Positions 16,687 to 26,524 of a stretch of DNA of 64,000 nucleotides are shown here, piece by piece. The position numbers and the translations under genes are program-made. Every line of letters starts with the position of its first letter. Within the stretch, counting starts at the first letter, position 1. Below the pieces are notes generated by a model, which saw nothing but the letters and a program-made list of their open reading frames with translations, searched no databases and was not told where the DNA came from. Origin of the DNA: an uncultured bacterium (GTDB taxonomy: Bacteria; Vulcanimicrobiota; Vulcanimicrobiia; Vulcanimicrobiales; Vulcanimicrobiaceae); NCBI GenBank assembly GCA_903829325.1, contig CAIKPM010000054.1, positions 1 through 64,000 of the forward strand, in the 5' to 3' direction.

Positions 16687-18171
16687 TCATCCTCCGGCTG
16701 CCCCCCGCTCAAGCAAAGCGGTGCGGACGTTGCTCATGACGCCTTCCCAATCGAAGGGGACGCGTTGGCGGAATGCGCGCGCTGTTGCGAACCACGGTGA
16801 GGTTGGGCCGCTGACCCCGAAACGCCATTCACCCTCGTGCTGCAAGAGTACCCAGGTTTCTTTGCCCTGCGAACACGAGAGATTCGAAACGCTCATATCA
16901 ATACTCACGATAAAATCAAGTTGTTCCATAATCGCTGCGGTCGCGGCAAAACTGCTCAAGACCGTGCGTAAATGCGCCATATTTTCCGGCAGCGGATCTT
17001 CAAAGCGCACATAATGCGATTCGTGCATCAACGAGACAAAATAATATCGCTCGCGGATTTCCGGATCATCGGTTAAAGCAGAAATCAATTTGGTCGGAAC
17101 CGACCGCCGCTTCGCAAAACACGCTGCATAAGTGCCAAAAATTTCTGGCTGATCGCGTTGAATACAATCCCACGCTACCCCGACAATCGTACGCCCAGCT
17201 GCTTCCGCGCGAATCGCCTCCATGAAAGGCTCCATCGCTTCGCGCACATTGCTTGGTGCTTGCACATACGGGAGAAAGAAATCGCTAGAAGGCACGCCCA
17301 TGCGCTGAGCGATGGTCGGCAAATGCAGCAACGTCGCCTGCACATCAGGCTGGACTTGATCAACCCAGGCCTGCAATTCCGGCGTCGGTCCTAATCCAGG
17401 CACGCACGCACGCATTTCGGGACGCACATACTGCGGCCCAAGCGAGGTCGCAATCAATTCGTACGCAAGATGATCAACCGTCAAATAGACCTCACAGCCG
17501 CGCTCACGTAAACGCGGCACAATCGCAGCTAAAAGAAATTGATCGCCATAGCCCAATTGATGCGTCAAGAAAAGTCGTTTGCCAGCAACATCACCACCAG
17601 CCCACCAGCCTAGGCCCGCTATTTCATAATAGCCACAATCGGATTCTAAGCGCTTGAGGTAATGAATAAATCCACTGACATCGCCCGCCTTGAGCAAGGC
17701 ATCGCCATACAAGCGGATCACTTTTGTTGCATAGGGACTCGTGTCGCTGACCAAGCGTTCGACGGCTGCTGCGAAACGCGGCAACGCTTCCTCGAGGCGC
17801 GCCATGTACATATACATCCGAGCGGCCTCGGCACCGTACGGGTCATTGCCCGGATCGAGAGCAATCGCTCGATTCAAATACACGAGGCCTAGATCAGGGT
17901 AGCCCTCAAGCTCGTACGCTAACGCTCGCGCTCGCAGCAAGACAACATCATGCGGGAACACCGCTAGCGCCCGATCCAGCCAAGGACCGGCTAAATCGGT
18001 ACGGCGATGATGTTCGTAGACCGCGATGCCCGTCAGAAACGGCGCCATATTCTGCGGATCGAGCTGATGAGCGAACTCGCAGATTTCCAACGCTTGAGCC
18101 AAACTCAGGTCGTGTTGGAGCGCCCGCTCGAGATTAAGGTCAATGACAGATTGTATTGAGGTTGAAGCCAT
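16687..18171 (-). CDS. TPR protein with a glycosyltransferase-like C-terminal domain
   Basis: 494 residues. The first about 190 residues carry TPR-like helical pairs (ALEICEFAHQLDPQNMAPFLTG, LDRALAVFPHDVVLLRARALAYE, YLNRAIALDPGN). From about residue 200 the protein resembles the GT-B domain of bacterial TPR glycosyltransferases (GT41/GT9-like): RLFLTHQLGYGDQFLLAAIVP, and near the end FIVSIDMSVSNLSCSQGKETWVLL and EWRFG..SPWFATARAFRQ. The usual DTAVAHLAGA motif is SIDMSVSNLSCSQG. The acceptor and sugar are unknown; protein O-glycosylation or envelope glycan synthesis is possible. ATG 18171 is chosen; the longer frame to 18225 has no TPR-like sequence. Confidence 0.75.
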   Translation of the reverse strand: MASTSIQSVIDLNLERALQHDLSLAQALEICEFAHQLDPQNMAPFLTGIAVYEHHRRTDLAGPWLDRALAVFPHDVVLLRARALAYELEGYPDLGLVYLNRAIALDPGNDPYGAEAARMYMYMARLEEALPRFAAAVERLVSDTSPYATKVIRLYGDALLKAGDVSGFIHYLKRLESDCGYYEIAGLGWWAGGDVAGKRLFLTHQLGYGDQFLLAAIVPRLRERGCEVYLTVDHLAYELIATSLGPQYVRPEMRACVPGLGPTPELQAWVDQVQPDVQATLLHLPTIAQRMGVPSSDFFLPYVQAPSNVREAMEPFMEAIRAEAAGRTIVGVAWDCIQRDQPEIFGTYAACFAKRRSVPTKLISALTDDPEIRERYYFVSLMHESHYVRFEDPLPENMAHLRTVLSSFAATAAIMEQLDFIVSIDMSVSNLSCSQGKETWVLLQHEGEWRFGVSGPTSPWFATARAFRQRVPFDWEGVMSNVRTALLERGAAGG

Positions 18172-20207
<2,036 letters not shown>

Positions 20208-20228
20208 ACACACGCCCCTACGTTCGTT

Positions 20229-20280
20229 GTGAATCACCGCACGCTGGAAAGACGCCGTCTTACCAGCGTGGGTGATTCAC
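20229..20280 (+). repeat. large hairpin between dnaK and grpE
   Basis: GTGAATCACC/GGTGATTCAC and CACGCTGG/CCAGCGTG form an 18-bp stem with a single bulged G. Beyond an A-A mismatch, AAGAC/GTCTT add five more pairs with a 3-base loop. No T run follows, so it is not a standard terminator. It more likely sets the dnaK to grpE ratio by partial termination, RNase processing or 3'-end stabilisation. Confidence 0.75.
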
Positions 20281-20309
20281 TTCAGCGTAATCTGCTACAT
20301 TGATGAGGG

Positions 20310-20810
20310 ATGATGGACAACGAAACAACGGTCACCGATAACGGCGCAAGCACCGAACCCGTCTCGGAACTCGCCGCCGCGAAAGCCCTTGCGGAAGAGA
20401 ATCATAAAAAGTTTCTTTACGCGATGGCTGATTTTGAGAATTACAAAAAGCGCATCGAGCGCCAATTTGCTGATATTGCAACCGCGGGCAAAAAATCGCT
20501 CTTGCTGCGCTTCTTACCCGTGCTTGATAATCTCGAACGCGCTCTTGCTCACGATAAAGATATCGAAGGCTTGCGCGCTGGTCTCAACGCAACAATTAAG
20601 GGTTTCGAAGCACTCCTCGGCGGCGAAGGCGTCAAGCCATTCTCGATCAAGGGCCAGCCATTTGACCCCAAACTCGCCGAAGCGATCGGCACGGCCCCGT
20701 CTGATTCTCCCGCTGAAACCGTGCTCGAGGAGCCGCTCCGCGGTTATTATCTCGGTGAAGAAGTTTTGCGCGTTGCACACGTCATCGTTGCAAAAAGCGA
20801 CGAAACGTAA
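20310..20810 (+). CDS. grpE: nucleotide exchange factor GrpE
   Basis: 166 residues. An N-terminal coiled-coil (AAAKALAEENHKKFLYAMADFENYKKRIERQ, in part) leads into the C-terminal beta domain with LLRFLPVLDNLERAL, FDPKLAEAIGT and LRGYYLGEEVLRVAHVIVAK, all family signatures. It releases ADP from DnaK. GAGGG abuts the first ATG; the second ATG three bases on gives better spacing. Its place after dnaK, rather than before it, is less common. Confidence 0.95.
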   Translation: MMDNETTVTDNGASTEPVSELAAAKALAEENHKKFLYAMADFENYKKRIERQFADIATAGKKSLLLRFLPVLDNLERALAHDKDIEGLRAGLNATIKGFEALLGGEGVKPFSIKGQPFDPKLAEAIGTAPSDSPAETVLEEPLRGYYLGEEVLRVAHVIVAKSDET

Positions 20811-20822
20811 AGGCTGTGCGCC

Positions 20823-21839
20823 ATGCCCCTGAATTACAAGAATTATTATGACGTTCTCGGCGTGCCTAAAACGGCCGCCGAGAAAGATATTAAATCTGCC
20901 TATCGGCGGTTAGCTCGTCAATGGCATCCGGATGCCAATCCGGATAACCAACGAGCGGCCGAAGAAAAATTTAAAGATATCCAAGAGGCCTACGAAGTGC
21001 TGGGCGACGCAGAAAAGCGCCGCAAATACGATGCATTGGGCACGGGCGATTGGCAGCGAGCCGCTCAGCAAGCAGAGCAACAGCGCCGCTATCGCACCCA
21101 AGGCCAGGCCGGTGCGCCGGGTCCGCAGAGCTTTGATTTTGGCGGTGCAGCCAGCGGGTTTTCGGATTTTTTCGACGCCTTCTTCTCCGGGGTTGGAGGC
21201 AAACGGCACGCACAAGAACACGCTCAGGCCGGGCGTGGGCAAGACCTTGAGACAACGGTCGACGTCAGCCTAGCGGAAGCACACGAGGGCGGGAAAAAAT
21301 CGGTCTCGATCCAAGTCGAAGATCTTTGCGCGCGCTGTAAGGGCACCGGACTCGAGCGCGGCCGCATCTGCCCGGTCTGCCATGGGACCGGACGCACACT
21401 CGCAACCAAGCGCTTTGACGTCACCATCCCCCGCGGAGTTCGCGCCGGGCAACGCATTCGCTTGAGCGGGCAAGGCGGCAGCCACACCGATGGCTCACGC
21501 GGCGACCTGTATCTCATCGTCAACTTGGTGGGCGATGAGCGTTTCCAGCGCAAGGGCGACGATATTTATGTCGATGCCCAAGTCAGCATCTATGACCTCG
21601 TGCTAGGTGGCGAAGTGACCGTGCCAACGATGAGCGGCGAAGTCACGATGACGATCCCCCCGGGCACACAAAATCAGCGCTTATTGCGCCTGAGTGGGAA
21701 AGGGATGCCCCGCGCCCAAGGCAGCGGAAACGGCGATCAATACGTGCGCCTGATCGGGATGCTCCCGCAAAATCTCAACGACCGCGAGTATAGTCTCTTC
21801 CGCGAACTAGCGAGCCTCCGCAAAGGCGGAGCCCGCTAG
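20823..21839 (+). CDS. dnaJ: J-domain co-chaperone DnaJ with a half zinc finger
   Basis: 338 residues. The J domain (about residues 6-70) has the HPD motif at 35-37. A Gly/Phe-rich region (100-126) follows. The cysteine-rich region has only two CxxCxGxG motifs: C169/C172 in CARCKGTG and C183/C186 in CPVCHGTG. Canonical type I DnaJ has four and type II none, so one zinc site is predicted instead of two. The C-terminal substrate domains run from residue 190 ([20 protein letters not shown]). AAAGG lies 10 bases before the ATG, and it follows grpE after 12 bases. Confidence 0.93.
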   Translation: MPLNYKNYYDVLGVPKTAAEKDIKSAYRRLARQWHPDANPDNQRAAEEKFKDIQEAYEVLGDAEKRRKYDALGTGDWQRAAQQAEQQRRYRTQGQAGAPGPQSFDFGGAASGFSDFFDAFFSGVGGKRHAQEHAQAGRGQDLETTVDVSLAEAHEGGKKSVSIQVEDLCARCKGTGLERGRICPVCHGTGRTLATKRFDVTIPRGVRAGQRIRLSGQGGSHTDGSRGDLYLIVNLVGDERFQRKGDDIYVDAQVSIYDLVLGGEVTVPTMSGEVTMTIPPGTQNQRLLRLSGKGMPRAQGSGNGDQYVRLIGMLPQNLNDREYSLFRELASLRKGGAR

Positions 21840-21849
21840 TCAAACCCGA

Positions 21850-22170
21850 TTAGAAACCGTGGCGCAAGACAATTTTGTCCGCGTGTCGTGCGCCAAGGAA
21901 CGACTGATCGTAGTAGATCTTCACAAACATACCTGGGTGAAGTCGGCGCATTTGGTATGTCGTTTTTCCATCGGTACTAAATAGCTGATCAAAATGCGGC
22001 AGAATGAGAAAACTCAAGGTTTTATCGGAACGCTGATCGGTCACCTTGAGATTATCCGTCGAAACGTGGACAATACGCCCAACAAAAGATGATGTCTTTG
22101 CAAACGCAACGCTAACGCTCGTCAAAACACAAAACACCACCAAAACGGCTGATCGAATACACTTAGACAT
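21850..22170 (-). CDS. small exported protein, unknown function
   Basis: A 106-residue protein with a Sec signal peptide (MSKCIRSAVLVVFCVLTSVSVAFA, cleavage after AFA). The mature part is about 83 residues with alternating beta-type sequence: SSFVGRIVHVSTDNLKVTD and PGMFVKIYYDQSF, resembling a small OB- or barrel-like fold. Its ATG shares one base with the upstream gene's TGA (TGATG), so the two are coupled. Ends 10 bases before the convergent dnaJ stop. No function assigned. Confidence 0.65.
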   Translation of the reverse strand: MSKCIRSAVLVVFCVLTSVSVAFAKTSSFVGRIVHVSTDNLKVTDQRSDKTLSFLILPHFDQLFSTDGKTTYQMRRLHPGMFVKIYYDQSFLGARHADKIVLRHGF

Positions 22171-22523
22171 CAACGCCCCCTATCGTCCGAATGCTGCGAC
22201 GACCAATGTTGACGGCGGTTACCTGGATAGTTTTGCGCTGCTGGCATTTCTTGCTCGGGCACAAACGCACGACGCTCCATAACGTGATGATGGCGGCGAT
22301 AGGTATTCGCCTCTTCATCACTGACGTAATAACGCCGATTATCTCTAATATAGTATGGATGGTTATTCGAATCGTAAATAATCGCGGTGATAATGCCAGC
22401 CGCACCGGCAATAATCGCATCGGTCGAATACGAATCGGCTGATGCTGCCGACATCGTCGCGACAGGGAACCCAAGCGCAAAAACGCCCGTAACCAAAAAC
22501 AGGGATGCTCGTATTTTCTTCAT
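22170..22523 (-). CDS. small exported protein, unknown function
   Basis: A 117-residue protein starting MKKIRASLFLVTGVFALGFPVATMSAASA, a signal peptide with likely cleavage near residue 29. A short hydrophobic Ala/Ile-rich segment (DAIIAGAAGIITAIIY) is followed by a Tyr/Arg/His-rich hydrophilic tail (HPYYIRDNRRYYVSDEE, YRRHHHVMERR). It could be anchored in or associated with the envelope. Unrecognised. Coupled to the next small exported gene. Confidence 0.6.
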   Translation of the reverse strand: MKKIRASLFLVTGVFALGFPVATMSAASADSYSTDAIIAGAAGIITAIIYDSNNHPYYIRDNRRYYVSDEEANTYRRHHHVMERRAFVPEQEMPAAQNYPGNRRQHWSSQHSDDRGR

Positions 22524-22585
22524 AGTCCATGTTGTCCAATCGATGCGCATATCAAACGAACGCCGTTGATATGCGCTTGTTTTAC

Positions 22586-23392
22586 CTACGAGTTATACAA
22601 AGTTGGTAGCGAGCCAAAAAGCGCTCGTGCATTTTCTGTCGTCACTGCGAGCACTTCAGCCAAAGAGCAGCCTAACAGCTCTGCCAACTTTTGTGCCGTC
22701 GCGGCAACAAAGGCGGGTTCGTTGCGTTGCCCGCGGTAAGGCACAGGTGCGAGATACGGGCAGTCGGTCTCTAGGATAATCGCGGCAAGCCCCACCGCGC
22801 TTACGGCTTCACGCAATGCTTGCGCTGTTTTGAACGTCAGCACACCACCGATACCGAGCTTAAGCCCGAATTCTTCGGTGTATATTTTCGCCGCCGCCAG
22901 ATCGCGGGTGAAGCAGTGAATGACACCCTGTAAGGGCTTGCGCCCCAACTCGCCCCGCCGGGTATTTTCCGCCCGAAGAATGCTGATAAAATCATCCAAG
23001 GCTTCGCGCTCGTGGAAAATAAGGGGCAAATCGTAGTGATCCGCCAGCAGCAGTTGAGCGCGCAACACCTGCTGCTGTATTTCGCGCGGACTATGTTCGT
23101 AATGATAATCCAAGCCGATTTCGCCAATCGCCACGAGATGGTCCGCACTAGCGAGAAGCGGAGCAAACGCCGCCGGGAGATCGGCTGGAGCTTGCGCGGC
23201 TTCGTGGGGATGAATCCCCACCGCAACCGCCGTGCCAAATTCGTGCGCGACTAGAATCGCTCGTGCACTATCGGCAAGATCGGTACCAACCACCACAAGA
23301 CCAGTAACTCCCGCCGCACGCGCTCGCGCAATGATCTCGGCTCGGTCAGCCTCAAACGCTTGGTCGTGAACATGCGCATGCGTATCGATCAT
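22586..23392 (-). CDS. tatD: TatD-family metal-dependent DNase
   Basis: 268 residues with the TatD TIM-barrel metal motifs: IDTHAHVHD at the start, IGEIGLDYHY, LIFHEREA, VIHCFTRD and LETDCPYLAP. The family are 3'-5' exonucleases or deoxyribonucleases in DNA repair and quality control. Its start overlaps the metG stop by four bases. The rsmI-metG-tatD order is a recurrent bacterial cluster, also known in Bacillus. Confidence 0.92.
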   Translation of the reverse strand: MIDTHAHVHDQAFEADRAEIIARARAAGVTGLVVVGTDLADSARAILVAHEFGTAVAVGIHPHEAAQAPADLPAAFAPLLASADHLVAIGEIGLDYHYEHSPREIQQQVLRAQLLLADHYDLPLIFHEREALDDFISILRAENTRRGELGRKPLQGVIHCFTRDLAAAKIYTEEFGLKLGIGGVLTFKTAQALREAVSAVGLAAIILETDCPYLAPVPYRGQRNEPAFVAATAQKLAELLGCSLAEVLAVTTENARALFGSLPTLYNS

Positions 23393-24915
23393 GCAACGGG
23401 CACATCATCAAGCAGACGAGGAAACAACGGTGCACCGGGGACGGTCCGTGTACCGGGTGGCAGCAAGCCCCACTGCAACAACTCAGCCCAAGATCCCGTA
23501 GGCTCACCCGCCAGGCCTAACTGTTGCCACATCGCTCGAGCTTTTTCGGGCATAATTGGTTCCAAGCAAAGCGCGATCCAACGCAAACCCTCGCAGATTT
23601 CATACAGCAACGCATCCAGCGCCGCATCTTCTCCTGCTTTGGCCAACGCCCACGGCTTGCGTTCATCGATCAAGCGATTGAGACCGCTGACCAACTCCCA
23701 CACGGCATCGAGACCTTCGCGAAATTGCAAGCCCGCAAACGCCTCGTACACGCGTTCACCCAAATGCTGAGCCGGCAACACCAGCGAGGAAGGCGCAATC
23801 GCCGGCACCAGACTATCACGGTATTTTGCCAGCATTGCGAGCGAACGATGCACGAGATTGCCAAGATCGTTGCCTAAATCACTGACGTAGCGTTGCAGAA
23901 TTTTCTGTTCAGAGTAGGAGAAATCGCTGCCAAATGCGGCCTCGCGCAAGAGAAAATAGCGAACCGCATCAGCCCCAAAACGATCGGCCAAAGCAAACGG
24001 GTTCACCACGTTGCCACGACTTTTGCTCATCTTTTGCCCATCGACCGTCAACCAGCCATGCGCGTACACCAGACGCGGGAGCGGTAAGTCGAGCGCCCAG
24101 AGCAATGCTGGCCAGATAATCGCGTGAAAACGCGCAATATCTTTGCCGATGAGTTGCACATCCGCCGGCCAATATGCTTCAAAGCGAGATGGATCAACCC
24201 CGTACCCAATCGCGCTAATATAATTTAACAACGCATCAAGCCAGACATACATCACTCGACTATCGGGCAATGGCACACCCCAACTCACGTTGCTGCGTGA
24301 AATGCACAGATCTTCTAAGCCACTTTCAATCGCCGCGTACATTTCGTTCCAGACCGATTGAGGCTTTAACCAGTGCGGATTCGCACGATAATACGCAAGC
24401 AACCGGTCACGATATTTCGCTAACGAAAAAAACCAATTTTGCTCTGAAATCCATTGGACTTCACGGCGACACTCCGGATTGGGGCAGCGGCCGTCGACTA
24501 ATTTTGCTTCAAGCCAAAACGTCTCGTCATTCGTGCAATACCAACCTTCGTAGGTGCCTAGATAGACCTCGCCGCGTGCCTTGAGCGCTTCAAATACCGC
24601 GACAACGACGCGCTGGTGTCGTTCTTCGGTGGTCCGAATAAAATCATCGCAGACGACCCCAAAACGCGTCGTGAGTGCTTGCCAACGCGGGACGAGAGCG
24701 TCCGTCCAAGCTTGAGGCGAAATACCGGCCGCAGCGGCCGCGGCAGCCACTTTTTGACCGTGCTCGTCGGTCCCAGTGAGCAAAAAAGCGCTGCCTCGGG
24801 TCAATGCGGTGCGCCGCAAAACATCGGCCGCAATTGTCGTGTACACGTGTCCGATGTGCGGTTCACCGCTAATATAATAGATCGGCGTCGTTATAAAGGT
24901 GGTTTTCTGCGACAT
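23389..24915 (-). CDS. metG: methionyl-tRNA synthetase
   Basis: Class I aminoacyl-tRNA synthetase of 508 residues. The ATP motifs are EPHIGHVYTT (HIGH) and KMSKSRGN (KMSKS). The connective peptide has a reduced metal site: CTNDETFW followed by CPNPEC, where the second Cys of the first pair is Asp. There is no C-terminal tRNA-binding extension, so this is the short form. It overlaps the end of rsmI by 25 bases and tatD by four. Confidence 0.96.
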   Translation of the reverse strand: MSQKTTFITTPIYYISGEPHIGHVYTTIAADVLRRTALTRGSAFLLTGTDEHGQKVAAAAAAAGISPQAWTDALVPRWQALTTRFGVVCDDFIRTTEERHQRVVVAVFEALKARGEVYLGTYEGWYCTNDETFWLEAKLVDGRCPNPECRREVQWISEQNWFFSLAKYRDRLLAYYRANPHWLKPQSVWNEMYAAIESGLEDLCISRSNVSWGVPLPDSRVMYVWLDALLNYISAIGYGVDPSRFEAYWPADVQLIGKDIARFHAIIWPALLWALDLPLPRLVYAHGWLTVDGQKMSKSRGNVVNPFALADRFGADAVRYFLLREAAFGSDFSYSEQKILQRYVSDLGNDLGNLVHRSLAMLAKYRDSLVPAIAPSSLVLPAQHLGERVYEAFAGLQFREGLDAVWELVSGLNRLIDERKPWALAKAGEDAALDALLYEICEGLRWIALCLEPIMPEKARAMWQQLGLAGEPTGSWAELLQWGLLPPGTRTVPGAPLFPRLLDDVPVA

Positions 24916-25763
24916 GCCAGCGCGTTTTCCGCGTCGGAGTCAGGCTTCCCGCGCTCGCACGCCCGGCGATAGAGCTCGTTACGCGACCCAAGCCCCAACT
25001 TCGCTAAACGTTTGGCAATGATCGTCGGTGGCCGCCCATCGGCCAAGAGCTGATCGATTTGCTGATCGACCTCATCAACCGAGAGAGTCGCACGCTGAAA
25101 CGAACGCCCATCGAGCACGAGCACAAACTCACCGCGCACCGGCTGCGGCAAAGCTGCCAACACCTGCTCCGCAGAACCCAGTACCTGTTGCTCAAAACGC
25201 TTGGTATATTCGCGCAGCAAAAACACCGGCAGCGTTGGGGCAAATTCGGCTAATACCCCAAGAGTCTCGCTCACTCGATGCGGTGTCTCGTACCATACGC
25301 TGGTCGCCTGCCTCGCTAGCACTGCCTCAATCGCGGTCCATTTTGCACCGGCCCCCCGCGGCACAAAGCCCTCGAACGACATCCCGAGTAAAGGGAAGCC
25401 GGAAAGGACCGCTGCGGCAATAAACGCGGTCGGCCCCGGCAAGACCTCGACGGCGATGCTGCGCTCGCGAGCCTGCTGCACTAGCACCGAGCCGGGGTCA
25501 CATACTCCCGGCATACCGGCATCGCTCACCAGAACTACGACTTCGCTGCTCGCGCGCGCAAGGATCGCGTCGACTCCAGCGGGACTCGTGTATTCGTTAT
25601 ACGTCGCAATTTCGTGGGCAAGGATTTCGTGTGCGCTCAAGAGCTTGCGGGTGACGCGTGTGTCTTCGGCCACGATCAACGTAGCTTGGCGCAATACCGC
25701 CAGGGCCCGAAGCGTGATGTCTTGCAGATGGCCGAGGGGAGTCGGCACGAGTATCAAGGGCAT
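24891..25763 (-). CDS. rsmI: 16S rRNA 2'-O-methyltransferase RsmI (C1402)
   Basis: A 290-residue member of the tetrapyrrole-methylase fold: LILVPTPLGHLQDITLRAL, the conserved AEDTRVTRKLL, VSDAGMPGVCDPGS and VEVLPGPTAFIAAAVLSG. It methylates the 2'-OH of C1402 in 16S rRNA with AdoMet. ATG 25763 matches the family N-terminus; an upstream ATG at 25793 adds ten unsupported residues. First gene of the rsmI-metG-tatD group. Confidence 0.94.
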   Translation of the reverse strand: MPLILVPTPLGHLQDITLRALAVLRQATLIVAEDTRVTRKLLSAHEILAHEIATYNEYTSPAGVDAILARASSEVVVLVSDAGMPGVCDPGSVLVQQARERSIAVEVLPGPTAFIAAAVLSGFPLLGMSFEGFVPRGAGAKWTAIEAVLARQATSVWYETPHRVSETLGVLAEFAPTLPVFLLREYTKRFEQQVLGSAEQVLAALPQPVRGEFVLVLDGRSFQRATLSVDEVDQQIDQLLADGRPPTIIAKRLAKLGLGSRNELYRRACERGKPDSDAENALACRRKPPL

Positions 25764-25844
25764 GGTGCCAAGCTTCCCTTTCGACGAGGGCATAGCCCGC
25801 GTTTACGCGTATGTTCGCGGCTGCTCATTACTTCATCACCCACT

Positions 25845-25859
25845 GTGCCAACTTGGCAC
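25845..25859. promoter_or_regulatory. 15-base dyad before the barrel-like gene
   Basis: GTGCCAA-C-TTGGCAC has 7-base perfect arms and lies just before the AAAGGA ribosome-binding site of the gene at 25873. It may be an operator; a one-base loop makes an RNA hairpin less likely. Confidence 0.4.
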
Positions 25860-25872
25860 GAAAGGAATTCGC

Positions 25873-26325
25873 ATGAACCGCCTCTTTTCACGCCTGAGTT
25901 TCAGCGCGTTGCTGCTAGTTGCAACGACCGGAATGGCCTCGGCACTTGACACGAGCGTCGCTCCTGGGTTCTTCATCCAAAAATCGGGCAATACAACTGG
26001 CGGGATCGTCGTCACTCAGCACCTCCGTTCCCACGCGGTCCATGTCAAAGGCTTTCGCACCCAAGCCTCATTAGCAATCCCCTTCGCCACCGGTGGCCGC
26101 TATGCGTTGACCGCCGAATTGCGCAAAACAGTCTTTACCCAAAGCTATGCCGGGGCCGGGCTCGGGGTCGGTCGCTGGAATTCCCAAGGCAGCGGCGGTT
26201 TGACGTATGATTTCCTCGCCGGCACGCACATCGCGCGCCATACCTATCTCGAGGGTCGCCTCTATTCGCCCATCACAAAAAATGGCGGACATAGCGGCTT
26301 CATTGGAGTCAATTTCTTTCTCTAA
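25873..26325 (+). CDS. small outer-membrane beta-barrel-like protein
   Basis: A 150-residue protein with signal peptide MNRLFSRLSFSALLLVATTGMASA. The mature part has alternating amphipathic strands (GRYALTAELRKTVF, GLTYDFLAGTHIARHTYLEGRLYS) and ends GFIGVNFFL, with a terminal Phe-Leu like barrel C-termini recognised by the BAM system. This fits a small 8-strand outer-membrane protein and indicates a diderm envelope. GAAAGGA precedes the ATG. Function unknown. Confidence 0.65.
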   Translation: MNRLFSRLSFSALLLVATTGMASALDTSVAPGFFIQKSGNTTGGIVVTQHLRSHAVHVKGFRTQASLAIPFATGGRYALTAELRKTVFTQSYAGAGLGVGRWNSQGSGGLTYDFLAGTHIARHTYLEGRLYSPITKNGGHSGFIGVNFFL

Positions 26326-26352
26326 ACCCCGCATTTTCTAGCACGAATTATC

Positions 26353-26400
26353 AGAAGCACGCGTTTCGGTCTGAGATATCCGACTGGAGCGCGTGCTTCT
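26353..26400 (+). terminator. hairpin after the barrel-like gene
   Basis: AGAAGCACGCG and CGCGTGCTTCT are perfect 11-base arms with a 26-base loop, 28 bases beyond the stop codon. There is no T run directly after. It is likely a 3'-end structure or weak terminator. Confidence 0.5.
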
Positions 26401-26524
26401 TCGCAGAGACTAAGACGTAAAAATAAATGTTAATTTTTTCCAGAATTATTTTTCTGTTCTCAGATTCAACTCATTCGCTCCGAAAACATGATCAGTTGAT
26501 ACCTTGCTGAGAAATGGATGCACA
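26401..26524 (+). promoter_or_regulatory. AT-rich leader upstream of the chemoreceptor gene
   Basis: A distinctly AT-rich block (26419-26453, TAAAAATAAATG followed by a T tract) marks the promoter region of the chemoreceptor gene in an otherwise GC-rich window. I cannot fix a single -35/-10 pair, and I see no convincing sigma-28 site. Confidence 0.35.

Noticed and set aside
25201..25872. Long N-terminal extension of the barrel-like protein
   Set aside because: It runs antisense to rsmI; a signal peptide and GAAAGGA site define the start at 25873.
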